Shown here in pieces: positions 47,221 through 59,178 of a stretch of DNA of 64,000 nucleotides. Origin of the DNA: Torreya grandis (taxonomy: Eukaryota; Streptophyta; Pinopsida; Cupressales; Taxaceae); NCBI GenBank assembly GCA_037957365.1, contig JARHVA010005485.1:650001-714000 (forward strand), read 5' to 3'. Both the position numbers and the translations under genes were made by a program. The notes beneath the pieces are model-generated. The model saw only the letters and a program-made list of their open reading frames with translations. It ran no database searches and was not told the DNA's origin. Each line of letters begins with the position of its first letter. The stretch's first letter is position 1.

Positions 47221-47640
47221 ACATAGATGTTGTTTCAGATTTTTTGGTCTATTTTGGTTGAAATGAGAGGCTTTTATTTGAAACACCTATTTTATATTTG
47301 GTATATGTAAGTATGGGATCTTTAAGTAAGGAGAGGGAGGCATTGTCTATAGTGGTTATGATGCTTTTAGTGGGGTTCACTCTTGAGAATACTATTATTG
47401 GCAAGAAGGTGGAGCAAGAGGTTTTTAAGGGGAGCTCATGTGAAGGTAATATGACTTGTTTTGTCTCATATATTGTGCATATAGGAACAATATTAGTTAA
47501 TATTATTTTTGTATAAGTTCAAAGTTACATATATTGTTCATGTTTTGGATTATATATAGTAGATTATAACTATTGAATAAGTGTACATCTAAATTTAAGC
47601 ATTTTTTCAGTTAAGAAGTGATAATTAAGGGCATCTAATC
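47221..47640 (+). other. Junction between the two Penelope-like copies
   Basis: Contains an open frame (47298-47516, 72 residues: contains SIVVMMLLVGFTLENTIIGK, hydrophobic) that I do not recognise. It may be leader sequence of copy 2. Confidence 0.3.
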
Positions 47641-48039
47641 CATCAATATCACATAGGTAAATAACTTGGCACTATCTAATTGAATCTCTATATTAGGTAT
47701 TTATAAATATTTGTACCTCAGTGAATAGCCTACAAAACAATATCCTCACCAATTGGACTACAACTCTTTTGATATTAACATTAATCAATTGAATAAAAAT
47801 AAATTTAAAAATAACAAAAATATTTATAAGAACAATAGTAAGAGTAATAACATTAAATTTTAAAATATTAATAATATTACTAATAATATTTCTAAATTTA
47901 CTAAATTTAAAAACAATAAAAGAATTTGGCTAATCATGTTGCATCAAATTCAAAAGAAAAATTAGTTTTCAATTTCTTTGATACTTATAGATAAAGTAAG
48001 AAATGATGCACTAACTTTGAGACATTTCAAGCTTCCCAC

Positions 48040-49360
48040 AACAAATATTATCATAGAATAATGGAGGGCATTTATGGTCTTAAATAATAATGAAGATATT
48101 TTAATTGTCAAGGTGGATAAGGGAAATACTACAATAATAATAAATAGGAAGGACCATAAATGATATCAGAATGGAAAACCATCTAAAAAATAGTGGTAGC
48201 TACCAAAGGCTTGTTTATTACCCAATGTTATTGACAAAAAATTAGATTACAAAACTATATAAGTATTATCTTTGGATGAAGTGGACAAGAAAAGATACTT
48301 ATAAATAAAGAGGTAATTCATAGAATATACAATGCTCAATAAATCCACAAAGTAGATATGTCTTTAAGATCTATTGTTGATACCATTGATTCTCCTACCT
48401 AAAACCTCATATTTTTATTAGAAAAATAAATAAACCCCTTTGATGTCAATATGAAATTTTATTTCATACATGATTCAATAGAATTTATAAAAAAAATCAA
48501 GGATAAAAAGGTGGGAAAAGAGGATTTAAATGTTAGCATTGATTTAGCATCCCCCTTCACCAAGGTTTTTATTTAAAACTCAATTGAGGTGTTCAAAGAA
48601 TTAACTAATGAATAAATAGATTTGTTTCTAGATTTCTGTCTAAGTTCCATTTATTCTCTTACTAAGATGTTATTTTAATAAAAGTGAAGGGATGGAAATG
48701 GTTTCACTTCAGTCTTTGGTTGTGGCCAACCCATATATGGATAAATTTGAAGAAAGGGATCTTAATTCCTTTTTTTTTAGACCCATATAATGAGAAAGGT
48801 ATGTTGAAAACACTAATTTATGTTCAAATCTTAGGAAAGATAGCATAAATATATTTCACTACCATATCAATGATTTTATTCCTAGTATTCAAGAGGTAGA
48901 GAAGAAGGTAACCTACAAAAAAACTAGGTGTGTTAAAGACACTCACCACTACACCTTTTATAATTTGAAATGAAGACAAATTGGAGGAAGAAACTAATTA
49001 TTTCAAAATGTATTTAGGAGGATTGATTATAAAGGTCATAAAATTTTGAGGTATCAAAAGCAAACAAGGGATAGCCATGATGAGAAACAAAAGGTATATT
49101 GGACAACAATGAAACCTGTATATTTCATAATGTATATTGAAGGAGTGTCCAATATAATTATAAAATTCTTTAGATGAAAAAACATTGAAACCAACTTCTT
49201 ACAAGAAAATAAATTGATAAATCACTTAAAATTGGCTAAGGAACACATGGAAAAATGGTTAAATAATATTTTATTACAAAATTTAATGCTCTTTGGGGTC
49301 CCTTACAATGATAAAATAGGGAGATCCATCTATAAAAAATATAAATGAACACACTACATA
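48040..49360 (+). pseudogene. Penelope-like reverse transcriptase and linker
   Basis: Frames in order read NNEDILIVKVDKGNTTIIIN (family block IxxxDKGNxTVIMD), EVIHRIYNAQ-stop-IHKVDMSLRSIV (YGLPKIHKPxxPLRPIV), EFIKKIKDKKVGKEDLNVSI, DLASPFTKVFI (FDVxSLFTxVPI), EGMEMVSLQSLVVANPYMDK (GxAMGSPLSPxxANLxME) and RYVENT at the place of catalytic RYVDDT. Further on VYFIMYIEGVSNIIIKFF matches the LPYVxGxSExIxRIL block before the endonuclease. The order and spacing are characteristic of Penelope RTs rather than LTR or LINE RTs. The catalytic Asp pair reads Glu-Asn, so it is inactive. Confidence 0.75.
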
Positions 49361-49690
49361 CATTCAATTATATAATAAAATAAATTTGGCTTTAGCAAAA
49401 CAATCTTATAAAACTAAACATACAATTTCAATTGAAGAGACAAAGATAAGTTTATTGTAGAAAATAGTTATCAAAAGTACAAGTTATAAGATGTGGAAAA
49501 ATAAAGGCATCCATAATTTTAATAAAGGTGAAGGGATAGGGCATAGAAAATAATTATCAAAAGTACAAGTTAAGAGATCTAGAAAAATAGAGGCATACAC
49601 ATAACTTGAATAAAGGTGAAAGTATAAGTCTTCATCATGCATTGAGGCCCATCATTAATAAATTAAAAGTAAATGAAACTTAAATAAGGA
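49300..49690 (+). pseudogene. GIY-YIG endonuclease remnant with 84-bp internal duplication
   Basis: LMLFGVPYNDKIGRSIYKKY corresponds to GVxYxIxCxxCxxxYIGxTGRSIxxRxxEH with much of the middle lost. The C-terminal block YQKYKLRDLEK-stop-RHTHN then LNKGESISLHHALRPIINKL matches RKIREAIEIxKxPxNLNRDDGxxLSxxWxPII. The first half of that block occurs twice in tandem (about 49464-49547 and 49548-49631). Confidence 0.65.
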
Positions 49691-50046
49691 GAGTGCTTTC
49701 AATGAATCAAATAAGTGTTACAATAATTAAATTTGTTACTATAATTTTTTTTATTAATGAAGTATAGGTAAGAGAAATATATATAAATATATATATCAAT
49801 CTTAATTATATTATTAATTGTAGATGAAATAAGCATTCACTTAATTAAAAATAAAAATAAAAAAAATATTAAAATAATCAGTGATTGAAATTTGTTATAA
49901 ATTTTATTAGTGTTATCAATCATAATTATAATGGGTAATATTTCTTTTAATGATTATAATTGTCACTTGCAGTTTATGTTTATAAGTACCTATGCAACAG
50001 ATAACCATTTTAATCAATTTAAAATATTAATTTTTATTGATAAATG

Positions 50047-52925
50047 TGTTGGAGGTTTGTAAATTATGTCTCCAAGGTGACCAAGGATGTTGATGAGGTG
50101 TCATGTGTGCTAGAATGAAAATTGCAAAGTGTGCTTCAATGATCTTTCATAGTTCCTTAGTGTTTGACTTGGATAGGTAGATGATGGATGATATTGATAG
50201 TATAAACATGTTAAATAGACCCTATGTGGTGTTATGTATGATTTTAATTATTTTTTAAGTGAAATTAATTCATTAGATCAATCATATTAAGGTCTAGGTT
50301 AAAATAGTCATCTTGACAAACAAGGTTGAATAAGTAGTTTGATGATGTCATATTTCACACATGTGAAGGTTTTGGGAGTATTTTGATACATGGATTGATT
50401 ACCATATGAAAGGTGATAATGTAGTTTAAATTTTAGGTTTGGAAATTGAGTGTATCAAAATTTATAATAGTGCAAAGTTGGTCTCTCAGACAAAGTTCAC
50501 TAAGTTCCCATACTTAGCCAAATTTGTGATATCAAAGATCTACGGTGAGAATTTAATAATTTAAAAGATCTAATGGTGAAAATATAATCTAACCAATTAG
50601 TGACCTACTGGAGTGCATTATATTTTCATATAGTTATCTAATGGTGCGTATTAAGTCAATATGTCAAAGGTTTCTGAGATTGCACGTACTAGTGACATGT
50701 GTCTCAATCATGATGATTTGATAGAAGATCAATGGTACATAGGTGTTTGTAGAGATGGAGATCGATGGTGAGTTTTTGAGTCAAATAGTAAATGATCAAA
50801 AATTATGTAGGACTACCAAGTATAATAATAGTGGGTATTGATATCAATATGCTTATAATCCACACAAGATTTCCAAGTGGCGTAAGAGTAGGGACTAACA
50901 AGAATGTGCTCAAAAGGCATGTGAGGGTACCAAGTATCTTAATCTCAGAAGCCTATGACAAGGATCAATGGTCAGCATTAAAAAATATATTTATGAGGAT
51001 AGGTAGGAGATAAATGGAGTGGAATTTATCTATTATTTAGGGATCATGAGATGAAGACACGTGTCTACAATATTTGCATTTACTAGTGACTATTGCTAAT
51101 TGAAATTAACAAAGGAAAAACCATTGCTACGTATTTTTCTTATAGCTTTTGATCTAGGATGAATTTGAAGTTGATATAAAAGGAAAATTTTTAAAGGACT
51201 TCAATTTTTATCCAAAATAACTGATTATAATTTTTTTTATATGTACAATCAAATTTATTGAGCTCCAAAGTTGAATGAAGGTTTGACCATGTTTTACAAA
51301 TAACTCGAGAATGATAATTGGGTTGTTCTTGATAGTGTATTGATGTCTAAAGATGAAATAAATATTTTATAATATTATATAATCCATAAGTACCATCTTT
51401 GTGAATTTTTTAGGTTTGACTAATCCATCTTTAGTTTATAAAATTGCTTATAAGTTGACTATGTTTGTTGGAGGCTACATATAGTTTGAGTGACCACTTT
51501 GCAGAAGTGAGTTGGAAGAGTTTTGAGAAAAATTAAAGGAAAAAATAAATATGGAGATGTTTTTAAAGTCTAAAAGTATTATAATAAGTAATTATTTGCC
51601 ATGATATTCCCCATATCAGATATGGAGAGTCAAAATAGCTTGATTATATTTTGACTGTATATGACCAGTCTAAGTGGTCATTTTGAGAGAGTTGTTTTGA
51701 GTGCTTAGATCCTATGTTAAAGTATGTAAATCACATAAAGGAATTGAAGTGTTCTTAAATTATTTACCCATGTGATATAATCATATGGATATATGAAATG
51801 TTTGATTAGTTGATTCAGAAGTTTGAGACTGTGTTTTATGGGTATGAAGACCTGAAGAGCAAGGAGACCTAATTGGTAGGTTCAAGTGTTGAGTTGGTAT
51901 TATAGGTGGTATGGACCCATATGAGAGTGATCAATGGGATATCAGAGACATTTTTTATTTTTTAAAATCATTATTAAAGGATGAAGGTGTTTCAAGTAGT
52001 CTCACATGTAATGTGTGAGTATGAAGACCTAATTATTTTAGGTGTTACCAAGGCCTAATTGTGGTTTTGGGATAATGATGTATTGGATGACCTAAAGAGT
52101 GTGTATTTATTACATTTAAGATGTATTAGGGCCTATTTAAAATGTATAATAAGTATGTTAATCGTCTTGGTTGACCAATATGGGTTATACAAAGAGAGTG
52201 TCTAAATACAAGACATTGATGGCCTATTTGTGCTAGTTAGTGGGTGTGGATTAAAGTGAATAAGAGAACCTTTGAAGGAGAAGGTACGGGTTAGTTAGGA
52301 CCATTAGAGTGTGAAAAATATCAAAAAAAATTATCTGATCAATTTTATGTAGTAGGACACATAGGTCATTCGACCTAATGAGCCTAGAAGAGGCAGTTTG
52401 AGCAAGTTAGCCCTTACGGCAATTTAAGGGATATTAGAGGTGAAGAGTACAGATAATGGTGATCATCATTATTTGAAGAGTATAAATAGGTGTTCAAGGT
52501 GATATATTAAATTATATGAGTGGTTGATTAGTTACCTATGAGTTTGGTTCCTCCTTGCAAGGTAATGCTTCCTAAAGGTCTAGTTATTGTGGGTGCCAAA
52601 CTAGACAAGGGTAGTAATTCATTATGGGATTGGTATCTCAATAAACTAAGGGATGGTGTTCCTTGATCAATTAGTGATGATATAAATTTTAGATATTGTT
52701 TTATAGGATTTTATTCCATATTTTAAGTTTTAATGTGTTTTATCCCCCAAGAGTATTTCCCACATATATGATGTGTTCATGTGTATGCTTTGGATGTATG
52801 TGCTTTCATGTTTATATTGCTTAATCAAGTTATTGTGTGTTGAATGTTTAAGAGTTAGGAATTGAATTGGATTATCTTGAATCATTGATTCACCCCACCT
52901 TATTAGTGATTTTACCTCTAATAAC
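50047..52925 (+). repeat. Element E 5' LTR
   Basis: Starts TGTTGGAGG and ends just before the primer site. It matches the right copy along its length, for example GTCTCCAAGGTGACCAAGGA, GGAGGCTACA-A-AGTTTGAG, GAAGACCTGAAGAGCAAGGA and TGTGTTCATGT-TATGCTTT. It includes a 57-bp minisatellite at 50817-50934. Confidence 0.85.
50817..50934. repeat. 57-bp minisatellite in element E 5' LTR
   Basis: The word CCAAGT recurs with exact 57-bp spacing (units start at 50817, 50874 and 50931). The same period occurs in the right LTR at 61943, 62000 and 62057. The open frames at 50792-51013 and 61870-62103 are readings across this array. Confidence 0.8.
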
Positions 52926-52937
52926 TGGTATCAGAGC
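52926..52937 (+). other. Element E primer-binding site (initiator Met tRNA)
   Basis: TGGTATCAGAGC directly after the 5' LTR. A perfect match to the usual copia primer site. Confidence 0.9.
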
Positions 52938-52945
52938 AGAACCTT

Positions 52946-54082
52946 TTGTGCAAGTTTAACAACTTGAAGGTGATCCAAGGTACAAAGATGGCTAAGAAGT
53001 TGAGGAAAGAAAATTTTGAGTTGAGATCAATGGTCAAAAGTCTTAAAGAAAAAATTATTCATATTGATATTAGGAGGATTAATTATAATTTCAAGGAATA
53101 TGAACATGAGATGATGTTTAAGGAGCTTAATGACTAGATCATGAAACATAGTGAAATGATAAGCCATCTTTAAACCAAGTTTGAGAGATTAGGTGAAATA
53201 GTCAAATAAGATAAGATGACCATGCAGGATCTTAAGGATCAATTAAGAGTTACAAATAATAATATGATTTCAAGAGAGGAAAAATGCATACATCTCAAAA
53301 CTTAGTTAGAAGAGATAAATTCCAAGTTGATTTCAAATCAAGGTGAGCATGATGATTTGAAGTCCAATCTTTATTTTTATAAATATTATTGAAAATAAAG
53401 CATGTATGTTAAAGGATGACATGAATAAAGAATATAAGAGGGATAAGAAGACCATCCAAGATCATAGAATTTAGTTAGAGGCTTCAAGTTCAAGCATAAG
53501 AGCTAAAGAAGTTGAATATGTTCAATTGAAGACTGGTCTTGTTTCCCTAAAAAATTAGTATGAAAAAGTCATGATCAAGATAGGTAAGACTGAAGAAGAA
53601 CAAAATAGATCAAAACAAGACAAAGAGGATGGTAGAATGAAAGAAAATAAGTTAGATTAGGTCAATACCAAAAGGAAGAAGCCAATCAGATAACCAAATT
53701 CTTCAAGGTATGCCAAATATTTTATGGGCCATTGATTTATTTATCATATTGTTGGTTATAGGGAAAATGACTATGTAATAAGAAGAAATCAGTCAAAGGT
53801 AGATCACTACCATATTCAAGAAAAATATATGGAAGACATTTTTTTTTATAGTTGTCATAGATTTGGTCGCATTGCTAAGTTCTGCAAGCAAATACCATTT
53901 AGTCAAGATAAGTTCAATCAGGCTCCTAGAGTGAAAGAAATAAGACCATCTAGAAATTACAAGAGGAGAATAAATTAATCAAAGAAAGATCACAATCATC
54001 ATCAATCAAAAATTATGAATGATCTTGTTTATTTTAGATATCATAAAGTTGGTCACATTTCTAGATATTGCAAGAATAGGTT
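52946..54082 (+). pseudogene. Element E gag: coiled coil and two degenerate zinc knuckles (part before element F)
   Basis: From 52946 to about 53680 the frames are rich in Lys, Glu, Leu and Asn with heptad character (AKKLRKENFELRSMVKSLKE; QDLKDQLRVTNNNMISREEK; LEEINSKLISNQGEHDDLKS). At about 53848 FYSCHRFGRIAKFCK is a knuckle with the first Cys as Phe and His as Arg; at about 54030 YFRYHKVGHISRYCK is one with both leading Cys as Tyr (TGT to TAT). Long gag with coiled coil and CCHC knuckles fits SIRE/Maximus-type copia elements. Element F begins just after the second knuckle. Confidence 0.65.
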
Positions 54083-54617
54083 TGATCAAAAAATTAGAAG
54101 ATCTGGTTGATAAATATTTCAAGAACACATAAATAACATAGTAAAAATGAATTCTCTGAGAAGAGATGTTTTATTACTCAAGATCGCAATACAACTATAT
54201 GCTTATCTCTAGGAAGAGATGTCTGATTTCCATTTCAGGTTACATCTTCATTTATACACATGTTGAAAGTAGGGGGAGGATGTGTAAGGTTACCAATCTC
54301 AAGGGAGATTAAGTGTTTTGACTTCCATGATTTAAAACAATATAAAATTTGAGGAATTACTATTTTAGAACTTATTATTTTTAGACTGCACTACTAAAAT
54401 TGAAATTTGGGGCACTTTTATTGGGTTTTTAGGGGTTGATATCCATTTATCAGATATTTATGCCATCTCATCGTGTTCTCCTCATTATTATCTTTCCAAT
54501 GGTTCGAATTGTGATTCAATTAGAGCTACGATGCAAAAGTTATGGCTCTTAGAAGTTCTGTCATCAATTGGGGTGGAACCATCACCCAAATTATCGCCTG
54601 AATTATTGCCTAGATCA
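54083..54617 (-). repeat. Element F LTR, left copy (3' LTR in element sense)
   Basis: Matches 59192-59707: TTGATAAATATTTCAAGAAC, GAGATGTTTTATTACTCAAG, ATACAACTATATG, GAGGAATTACTATTTT and ATCAATTGGGGTGGAACC are shared. The left copy is about 20 bp longer, partly by extra sequence before CATTTATCAG. Confidence 0.85.
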
Positions 54618-54630
54618 TTCCTCCCTCCTT
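54618..54630 (-). other. Element F polypurine tract
   Basis: The minus strand reads AAGGAGGGAGGAA, then the LTR start TGATC. Confidence 0.75.
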
Positions 54631-54879
54631 AAAAATAAATGGTACCCATTGTGTCAATTTTCCTCATTAGGAGTGTAAGTTTTGTCTTTATTTGATTCTA
54701 TATGAGCCACTCACCTTGGTGGCTAAGCTGACCCCTTTTGACCATCGGATAAAGCAGAATAGAGCATCCTCATGTTGTCTTCATCTAGGTGTCCACAATT
54801 TGATCCTCCTCCATTGGAGAAAAACTCTATGGATCAATCTCATCAATTTCTAGTTGTTATAATATGACTAAAGTTTCTA

Positions 54880-56160
54880 ATAGATGTGGATGATATGGTT
54901 TGAGGAGCTCCAAGTTAAATATTGGATGTAGACAAAGGTAGGTTGGTAGGTTCAACTCAAAAGCATTTTCTCTAACTTTTCTGGTGATGGTGTAGGAACC
55001 ATATCATAGAGGCCAAATTTTTATGTGTGGGATTACAATTCATTCCTTCTAAATCTATAACCAACCTTATTACCCATAGAAAAATGGTGTGCAATCCTAT
55101 GTTTGTCATGGCATTGCTTATACTTTTGATTCATCTTCTCCAAGATGTCATGAACTTGTTACTAGATGTGTTGCATTTGTTTAATGAACTTTGTCACTTT
55201 TATTGCCTCAGATCTTCCATGAGGTGTGTATTCTATGGTGGATAATGGAATGGATATATCAATTGGTGCCATGGGTTGGAACCTGAAGCATACTTGGAAT
55301 GGACTATGCTTGTTTAAGTTGTGGAGGGCCTAATTGTGTCCATGTTGTATGAAAAGAAGCCCCTTATCCCATGTGTATGGATTTTTGGAGTGATACATTC
55401 GAATCATGTGAACAATCAATTAGTTCACCACCTTTGTCTAACCATCAATTTTTGGATGGAAGGCTACAAACTTTATCAATTTCATATCCATCATCTTCCA
55501 TAGAGTGGACCAGAAGATGCTCAAGAACCTACTATCTCGATCTGAGACAATGGACTTGGGGAGACCAAAATGGAGCCATACATGACTAAAATATAGTTGA
55601 GTAGTTTATTCAGTAGATATGTTTTTCTTACAAGAAATCATGATAGCCATTTTTTTTAAATGATCAACTACAACAAAAATATAGTCCTTGCCATGTTTTG
55701 AAGTGGGAAAACCTGAGAGAAAATCCATTGAGATAGATTTTAAAGGCCTAGTTAGTTTTGGCAATGGTGTGTACAATCCTTGATTCTTATTTGTTGGTTT
55801 GGCTATCACACATGGGGTGCAATATTTGAGATATCTTTCCACATCCTTTTGCATATGGGGTTAGTAGAAGTGTTTTTGAAGAACTGCCAATGTCTTTTCT
55901 ACACCAAAGTGTCTAGCTATCCTACTAAAATGTGCTTCCCATATCATTTTTTGTTGCTCTATAGCTAGAACATAGATGTGTCCCATATGATAGAGGACAT
56001 TATTTTTCAAATATAAATTAGAAACATGTTTACCTTTTTGAATCACTTGATATGTATCAGCAAAGGTAGGATCTTCTTCATATAGAGCACCCCAAGTGGT
56101 AGTCTCATGTCTACACAGGTCAAGAACTATTATAAGTGCAGTAATTGGTGGGAAGTTCAA
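54880..56160 (-). pseudogene. Element F integrase
   Basis: Minus-strand frames read WEAHFSRIARHFGVEKTLAV, MQKDVERYLKYCTPCVIAKP (zinc part), SISMDFLSGFP, YIFVVVDHLKKMAI, HFGLPKSIVSDRDSRFLSIF, FHPKIDG-stop-TKVVN, and past frame changes GNKVGYRFRRNEL, YTITRKVRENAFELNLPTYL, HPIFNLELLKPYHPHLL (GPY/F module). Catalytic positions are D at 55723-55725, D at 55540-55542 and a Lys at 55432-55434 where Glu is expected; spacing is exactly DD35E. The block DGQTEVVNR has become DG-stop-TKVVN-stop, all by C-to-T or G-to-A changes. Family is certain, activity lost. Confidence 0.9.
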
Positions 56161-56560
56161 ATAATCTATAGTTGTATTTGAGCTCCCCTTTTTATTTTTA
56201 GTTATCTAATGGAATTGCTAAAGATATGTGGTCCACTTTTGGTTCCTCTCATTTTATAGTTTACTCTATGTCTAAATGAATTCTAATGGTTTGTGGTCAG
56301 TGTGGATGACCGTGTCTTTCCCCAAGATGTAGTGTTTCTATTGTTTGTAGGCTTACACAATGGCATAGAGCTCCTTATCATATGTCAGATATTTCTTAAC
56401 TATATCAGTGAAATTTTCACTATGATATGCAACATGATGGCCATGTTGCATTATTATAGCTCCCATGGCATATTTAGATGCATCTATCATCAACTCAAAA
56501 GGTTGATGCAAATCTAGCAAGGCAAGAACAAGGGTTGAGCAAAGTTTGTTCTTTAAATTC
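56161..56560 (-). pseudogene. Element F RNase H
   Basis: The minus strand reads QPFELMIDASKYAMGAIIMQ, YLTYDKELYAIVQAYKQ and TVIHTDHKPLEFI. The catalytic acids (D in IDAS, E in DKELYAIV, D in TDHKPL) are all present. It joins directly to the RT upstream. A few stops occur nearby, mostly at Gln or Trp positions (for example YKQ-stop-KHYILG, where Trp is expected). Confidence 0.85.
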
Positions 56561-57430
56561 TCAAATACCCTTTGTTATATTTCACTTCACTGAAATGTAG
56601 CTTTAGCTCCTCCTTTAGTCACTTAGGTTAGTGACCAAGAAACATGTGAAAATCCAAGAACAAACCTGTGATAGAAATTTGTAAGACCCAAGAAGCTATG
56701 AAGTTTTGTGACGATCCTTGGTGTAGGCCATTCTTGAATAACCAAAATATTTTTTGGATCAACATGGACCCTTTCCTCATTGATAATGTACCCAAGGTAC
56801 TAAATTGTTGTCATCTCAAATTTGAATTTGTCGAGATTTTCATACAACTTGTGCTCTCAAACAATTTAAAGCACCTTACAAACATGTTGCAGATGTTCCT
56901 CCCATGTTCTACTATAGATGAGTTTGTCATCTAGATAGACAACCATGAATGAGTTGGTGAAGGGTCTCGGGATGTCATCCATCATCCTCATGAAAGTTTT
57001 ACGTGTGTTAGTTAAGTTGAAAGGCATAACCAACCATTTAAAGAGCCCTTCCTTAGATTTGAATGCAGTCATCCAGACATCAGTGGGATTGATGGGAATT
57101 TGGTGATAGTTAGATTTGAGATCAATTTTGGTGAAGAACTTCACACCATGGAGTTGGTCTAGCAATTCATCAATCCTAGGGAGAGGGTAGCAATTCTTTA
57201 TAGTGATTTTATTTAGGGATCGATAGTTAATGCAAAGCCTCCATGTTCCATCTTTCTTTGGTGCTAGGATAATTGGGCTGCACAGGGTGAAGAGCTTGGC
57301 TTGATGTGACCCTTTTGGATTAATTCTTGAATTTATCTTTTTATCTCATCATTATCCAAACTGATCTATGATACACAAGACTGTTAGGCCAAGGTGATCT
57401 TGGGATCAAATTGATAGAATGTTTTACTTG
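56561..57430 (-). pseudogene. Element F reverse transcriptase
   Basis: The minus strand reads LCINYRSLNKITIKNCYPLP, RIDELLDQLHGVKFFTKIDL, KSNYHQIPINPTDVWMTAFK, FKWLVMPFNLTNTRKTFMRM and VVYLDDKLIYSRTWEEHLQH; then IVREHKLYENLDKFKFEMTT and LHSFLGLTNFYHRFVLGFSH. The catalytic YLDD is intact. These are the standard Ty3/gypsy RT blocks (FxKIDLxSGYHQI; MPFGLxNAPxTFxRxM; YLDDILIFS), with Gly to Asn and Ala to Thr changes. Confidence 0.9.
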
Positions 57431-57719
57431 GTAATGTAGTGGAACTCTTGTGGGTGACTTGAATAAGTCATCATATTCTCCTATGATTTGTCTTATCTTC
57501 TTATATTGTTGTGTTGATTATGTAGTCAAGACTACAACATCAGCCTTCTTGGATTTTTATGGTTTGAACACCATGAGAACAAATTGCTTTGTCTTTTCCA
57601 CCAATCTCTTACATTGCATGACACTGATCAGGGAGACAAATGTGGGGGGTGGTACCTTTGGTACCTTGTAACATCATGTTCTAAGATTGAGGGTGATTAT
57701 TCAAGTACATGATTCATAG

Positions 57720-58018
57720 ATGCCATGTCAATCATACATGAATGGCTGACCAAGGAGTACATCAAAAACATCTATATTAACCACATCACACAAGACTTCA
57801 TCTTGGAAAGGTTTTATTGCATATGAAAGAAGACATTGATGGGTGACATAGAGGTCTCTCCCTAGGCTCAACCATCCAATATTGTATGGCTTTGGATGAG
57901 GCTTCATGGATAGATTTAGTCTTTTCACAACTTTAGTAGAGATTAAATTCTTTTGACTCCCACTATCAAGAATGAAATGCAGAGGCTTACCTTTTACCCA
58001 TAATTTGGAGTGAAACAA
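57720..58018 (-). pseudogene. Element F aspartic protease
   Basis: A single open frame of 96 residues: HFILDSGSQKNLISTKVVKR has the intact catalytic DSG near 57959-57967; then HPKPYNIGWLSLGRDLYVTH, CLLSYAIKPFQDEVLCDVVN and IDVFDVLLGQPFMYD. It matches the KPYxLGWL, CxVxxxxxxFxDEVxCDVxxxDxxxxLLGxPWxYD pattern of plant Ty3/gypsy proteases. It would cut the polyprotein during particle maturation. This is the least damaged domain of element F. Confidence 0.85.
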
Positions 58019-58139
58019 TATGTCCTTATCATCTAGCCTTTCCTCACGAGTCTATGATGAAATGATGATGGTGTCAAGCTCAACATCTGCAATCTCTTCT
58101 TCTTCCTCTTTGACTGTAGGTTGTGTATGAGAAAGAGTA

Positions 58140-58400
58140 GTAGATGTCAAGTATTGTGACTCAAAAAGTAGTGACTTGATGGCTTGACATTCTTCTTTGG
58201 AGTGAGTTCTAATTTTGTGGTAATCACACCATTTTCCAGCCTTCCCCTTCTAGGGTTTATTATATTAAAACTCCTTTTTCTTCCAATTTTGGCCTCATTT
58301 TTGAACTTCCTTGTCACTTTTCCATTTTGAGGGCTGACTCTTTGTATTCTTTCTACCATGCCTCTACTCAATCTTCACTACGAACTTGTATGCCTCATCG
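58140..58400 (-). pseudogene. Element F gag CH-box
   Basis: The minus strand (58186-58229) reads CDYHKIRTHSKEEC, a complete C-x2-H-x4-H-x4-C box, followed by QAIKSLLFESQYL and an acidic linker (EEEEIADVELDTIIIS) towards the protease. Upstream the sequence is Lys/Arg-rich, typical for nucleocapsid. Confidence 0.75.
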
Positions 58401-58444
58401 AAGGTTTCTAAATTGAAGAGTTCCATTTCCCCCCATATGTACCA

Positions 58445-58880
58445 TTATATTCCACCATGATATTTGAGACTCTTATGTTTCTCACTTTCTTGGATGTCCA
58501 ATCTTATAGACAAAGAAGGAAAAATGTCTATGTAATCTTGAATAGATTGGTCCATACCTTGGTGAAGTTGTTGCCACTGTATGTACAAATCATCATAAGC
58601 TCCAATGGGATAGTATTCTTCCTTTATTACTTCCATGAAATCATCCCAAGTAGGTTCCAACTCAAGGCTAATGTCATCTATACTGAACCTCTTTTTGTAC
58701 ACTTCCCACCAATTTTTCATGGGCAATGATGCTTTTAAAAGAGTAAAAGTGATCTTTTCTCCATTGGTGAATTTATTTATAGAGAAGTAGAAGATAATTG
58801 ATCCAACCAATTTTTTACTACATCAGCATTTATTTTTCCTTCAAATTTAGGAATATCAAAATTCACCTAGACCTTGAAGG
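58445..58880 (-). pseudogene. Element F gag core
   Basis: Upstream of the ATG at 58810 the minus strand reads IPKFEGKINADVVKNWLDQL (in another frame), then KITFTLLKASLPMKNWWEVY, LEPTWDDFMEVIKEEYYPIG and QWQQLHQGMDQSIQDYIDIF. This is a Retrotrans_gag core (PxFxGxxxxxxxxxWLxQxE; FAxxxLKGxAxxWWxxL; WxxFxxxLxxxFxPxxY; LxQGxxSVxxYxxxF). The real start lies upstream of the frame start used here. Confidence 0.8.
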
Positions 58881-59178
58881 GTGGTGGGGCGCTGAAAGGA
58901 TGTTCCATGGATGAAGAGCTAGGAAGTGCAGATGAGGAGCCAAAATTTTCCATTAGGAATTGTTGGAGAATTTGGAAAAATTGTTGTAGCATCTATGATT
59001 ATTTCCATTGCAGGGCTTCATTCACCATTTCCTTGAAAGGATCATATTTCTTGATGTTGTCCACCATTTGAAGTCATTTGGAGTGAATAGGTGGATAGTT
59101 TGGAAGCTCTATTGTTTTCCACCCAAGATTCTTGTAGCTTGACCTCATCCTCAAGATCATACACTCTCAAGACAAACC

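Larger units (their letters stand above)
47641..49990 (+). mobile_element. Penelope-like element, copy 2 (RT plus GIY-YIG endonuclease), Dryad-like
   Basis: Contains in order the Penelope-type RT, the linker block and the endonuclease tail, then the same 3' region as copy 1. Penelope-like elements with endonuclease are rare in plants; the family reported from conifers is called Dryad. Many stops and frameshifts show it is dead. No target duplication was found. Confidence 0.7.

Noticed and set aside
47298..47516. 72-residue hydrophobic frame between Penelope copies, possible membrane peptide
   Set aside because: Single short frame, no homologous reading in other copies here, no recognised pattern.
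50817..50934. Regularly spaced repeats looking like a small CRISPR array
   Set aside because: The units are contiguous 57-bp tandem repeats in an LTR of a plant retroelement, with no distinct repeat/spacer structure.
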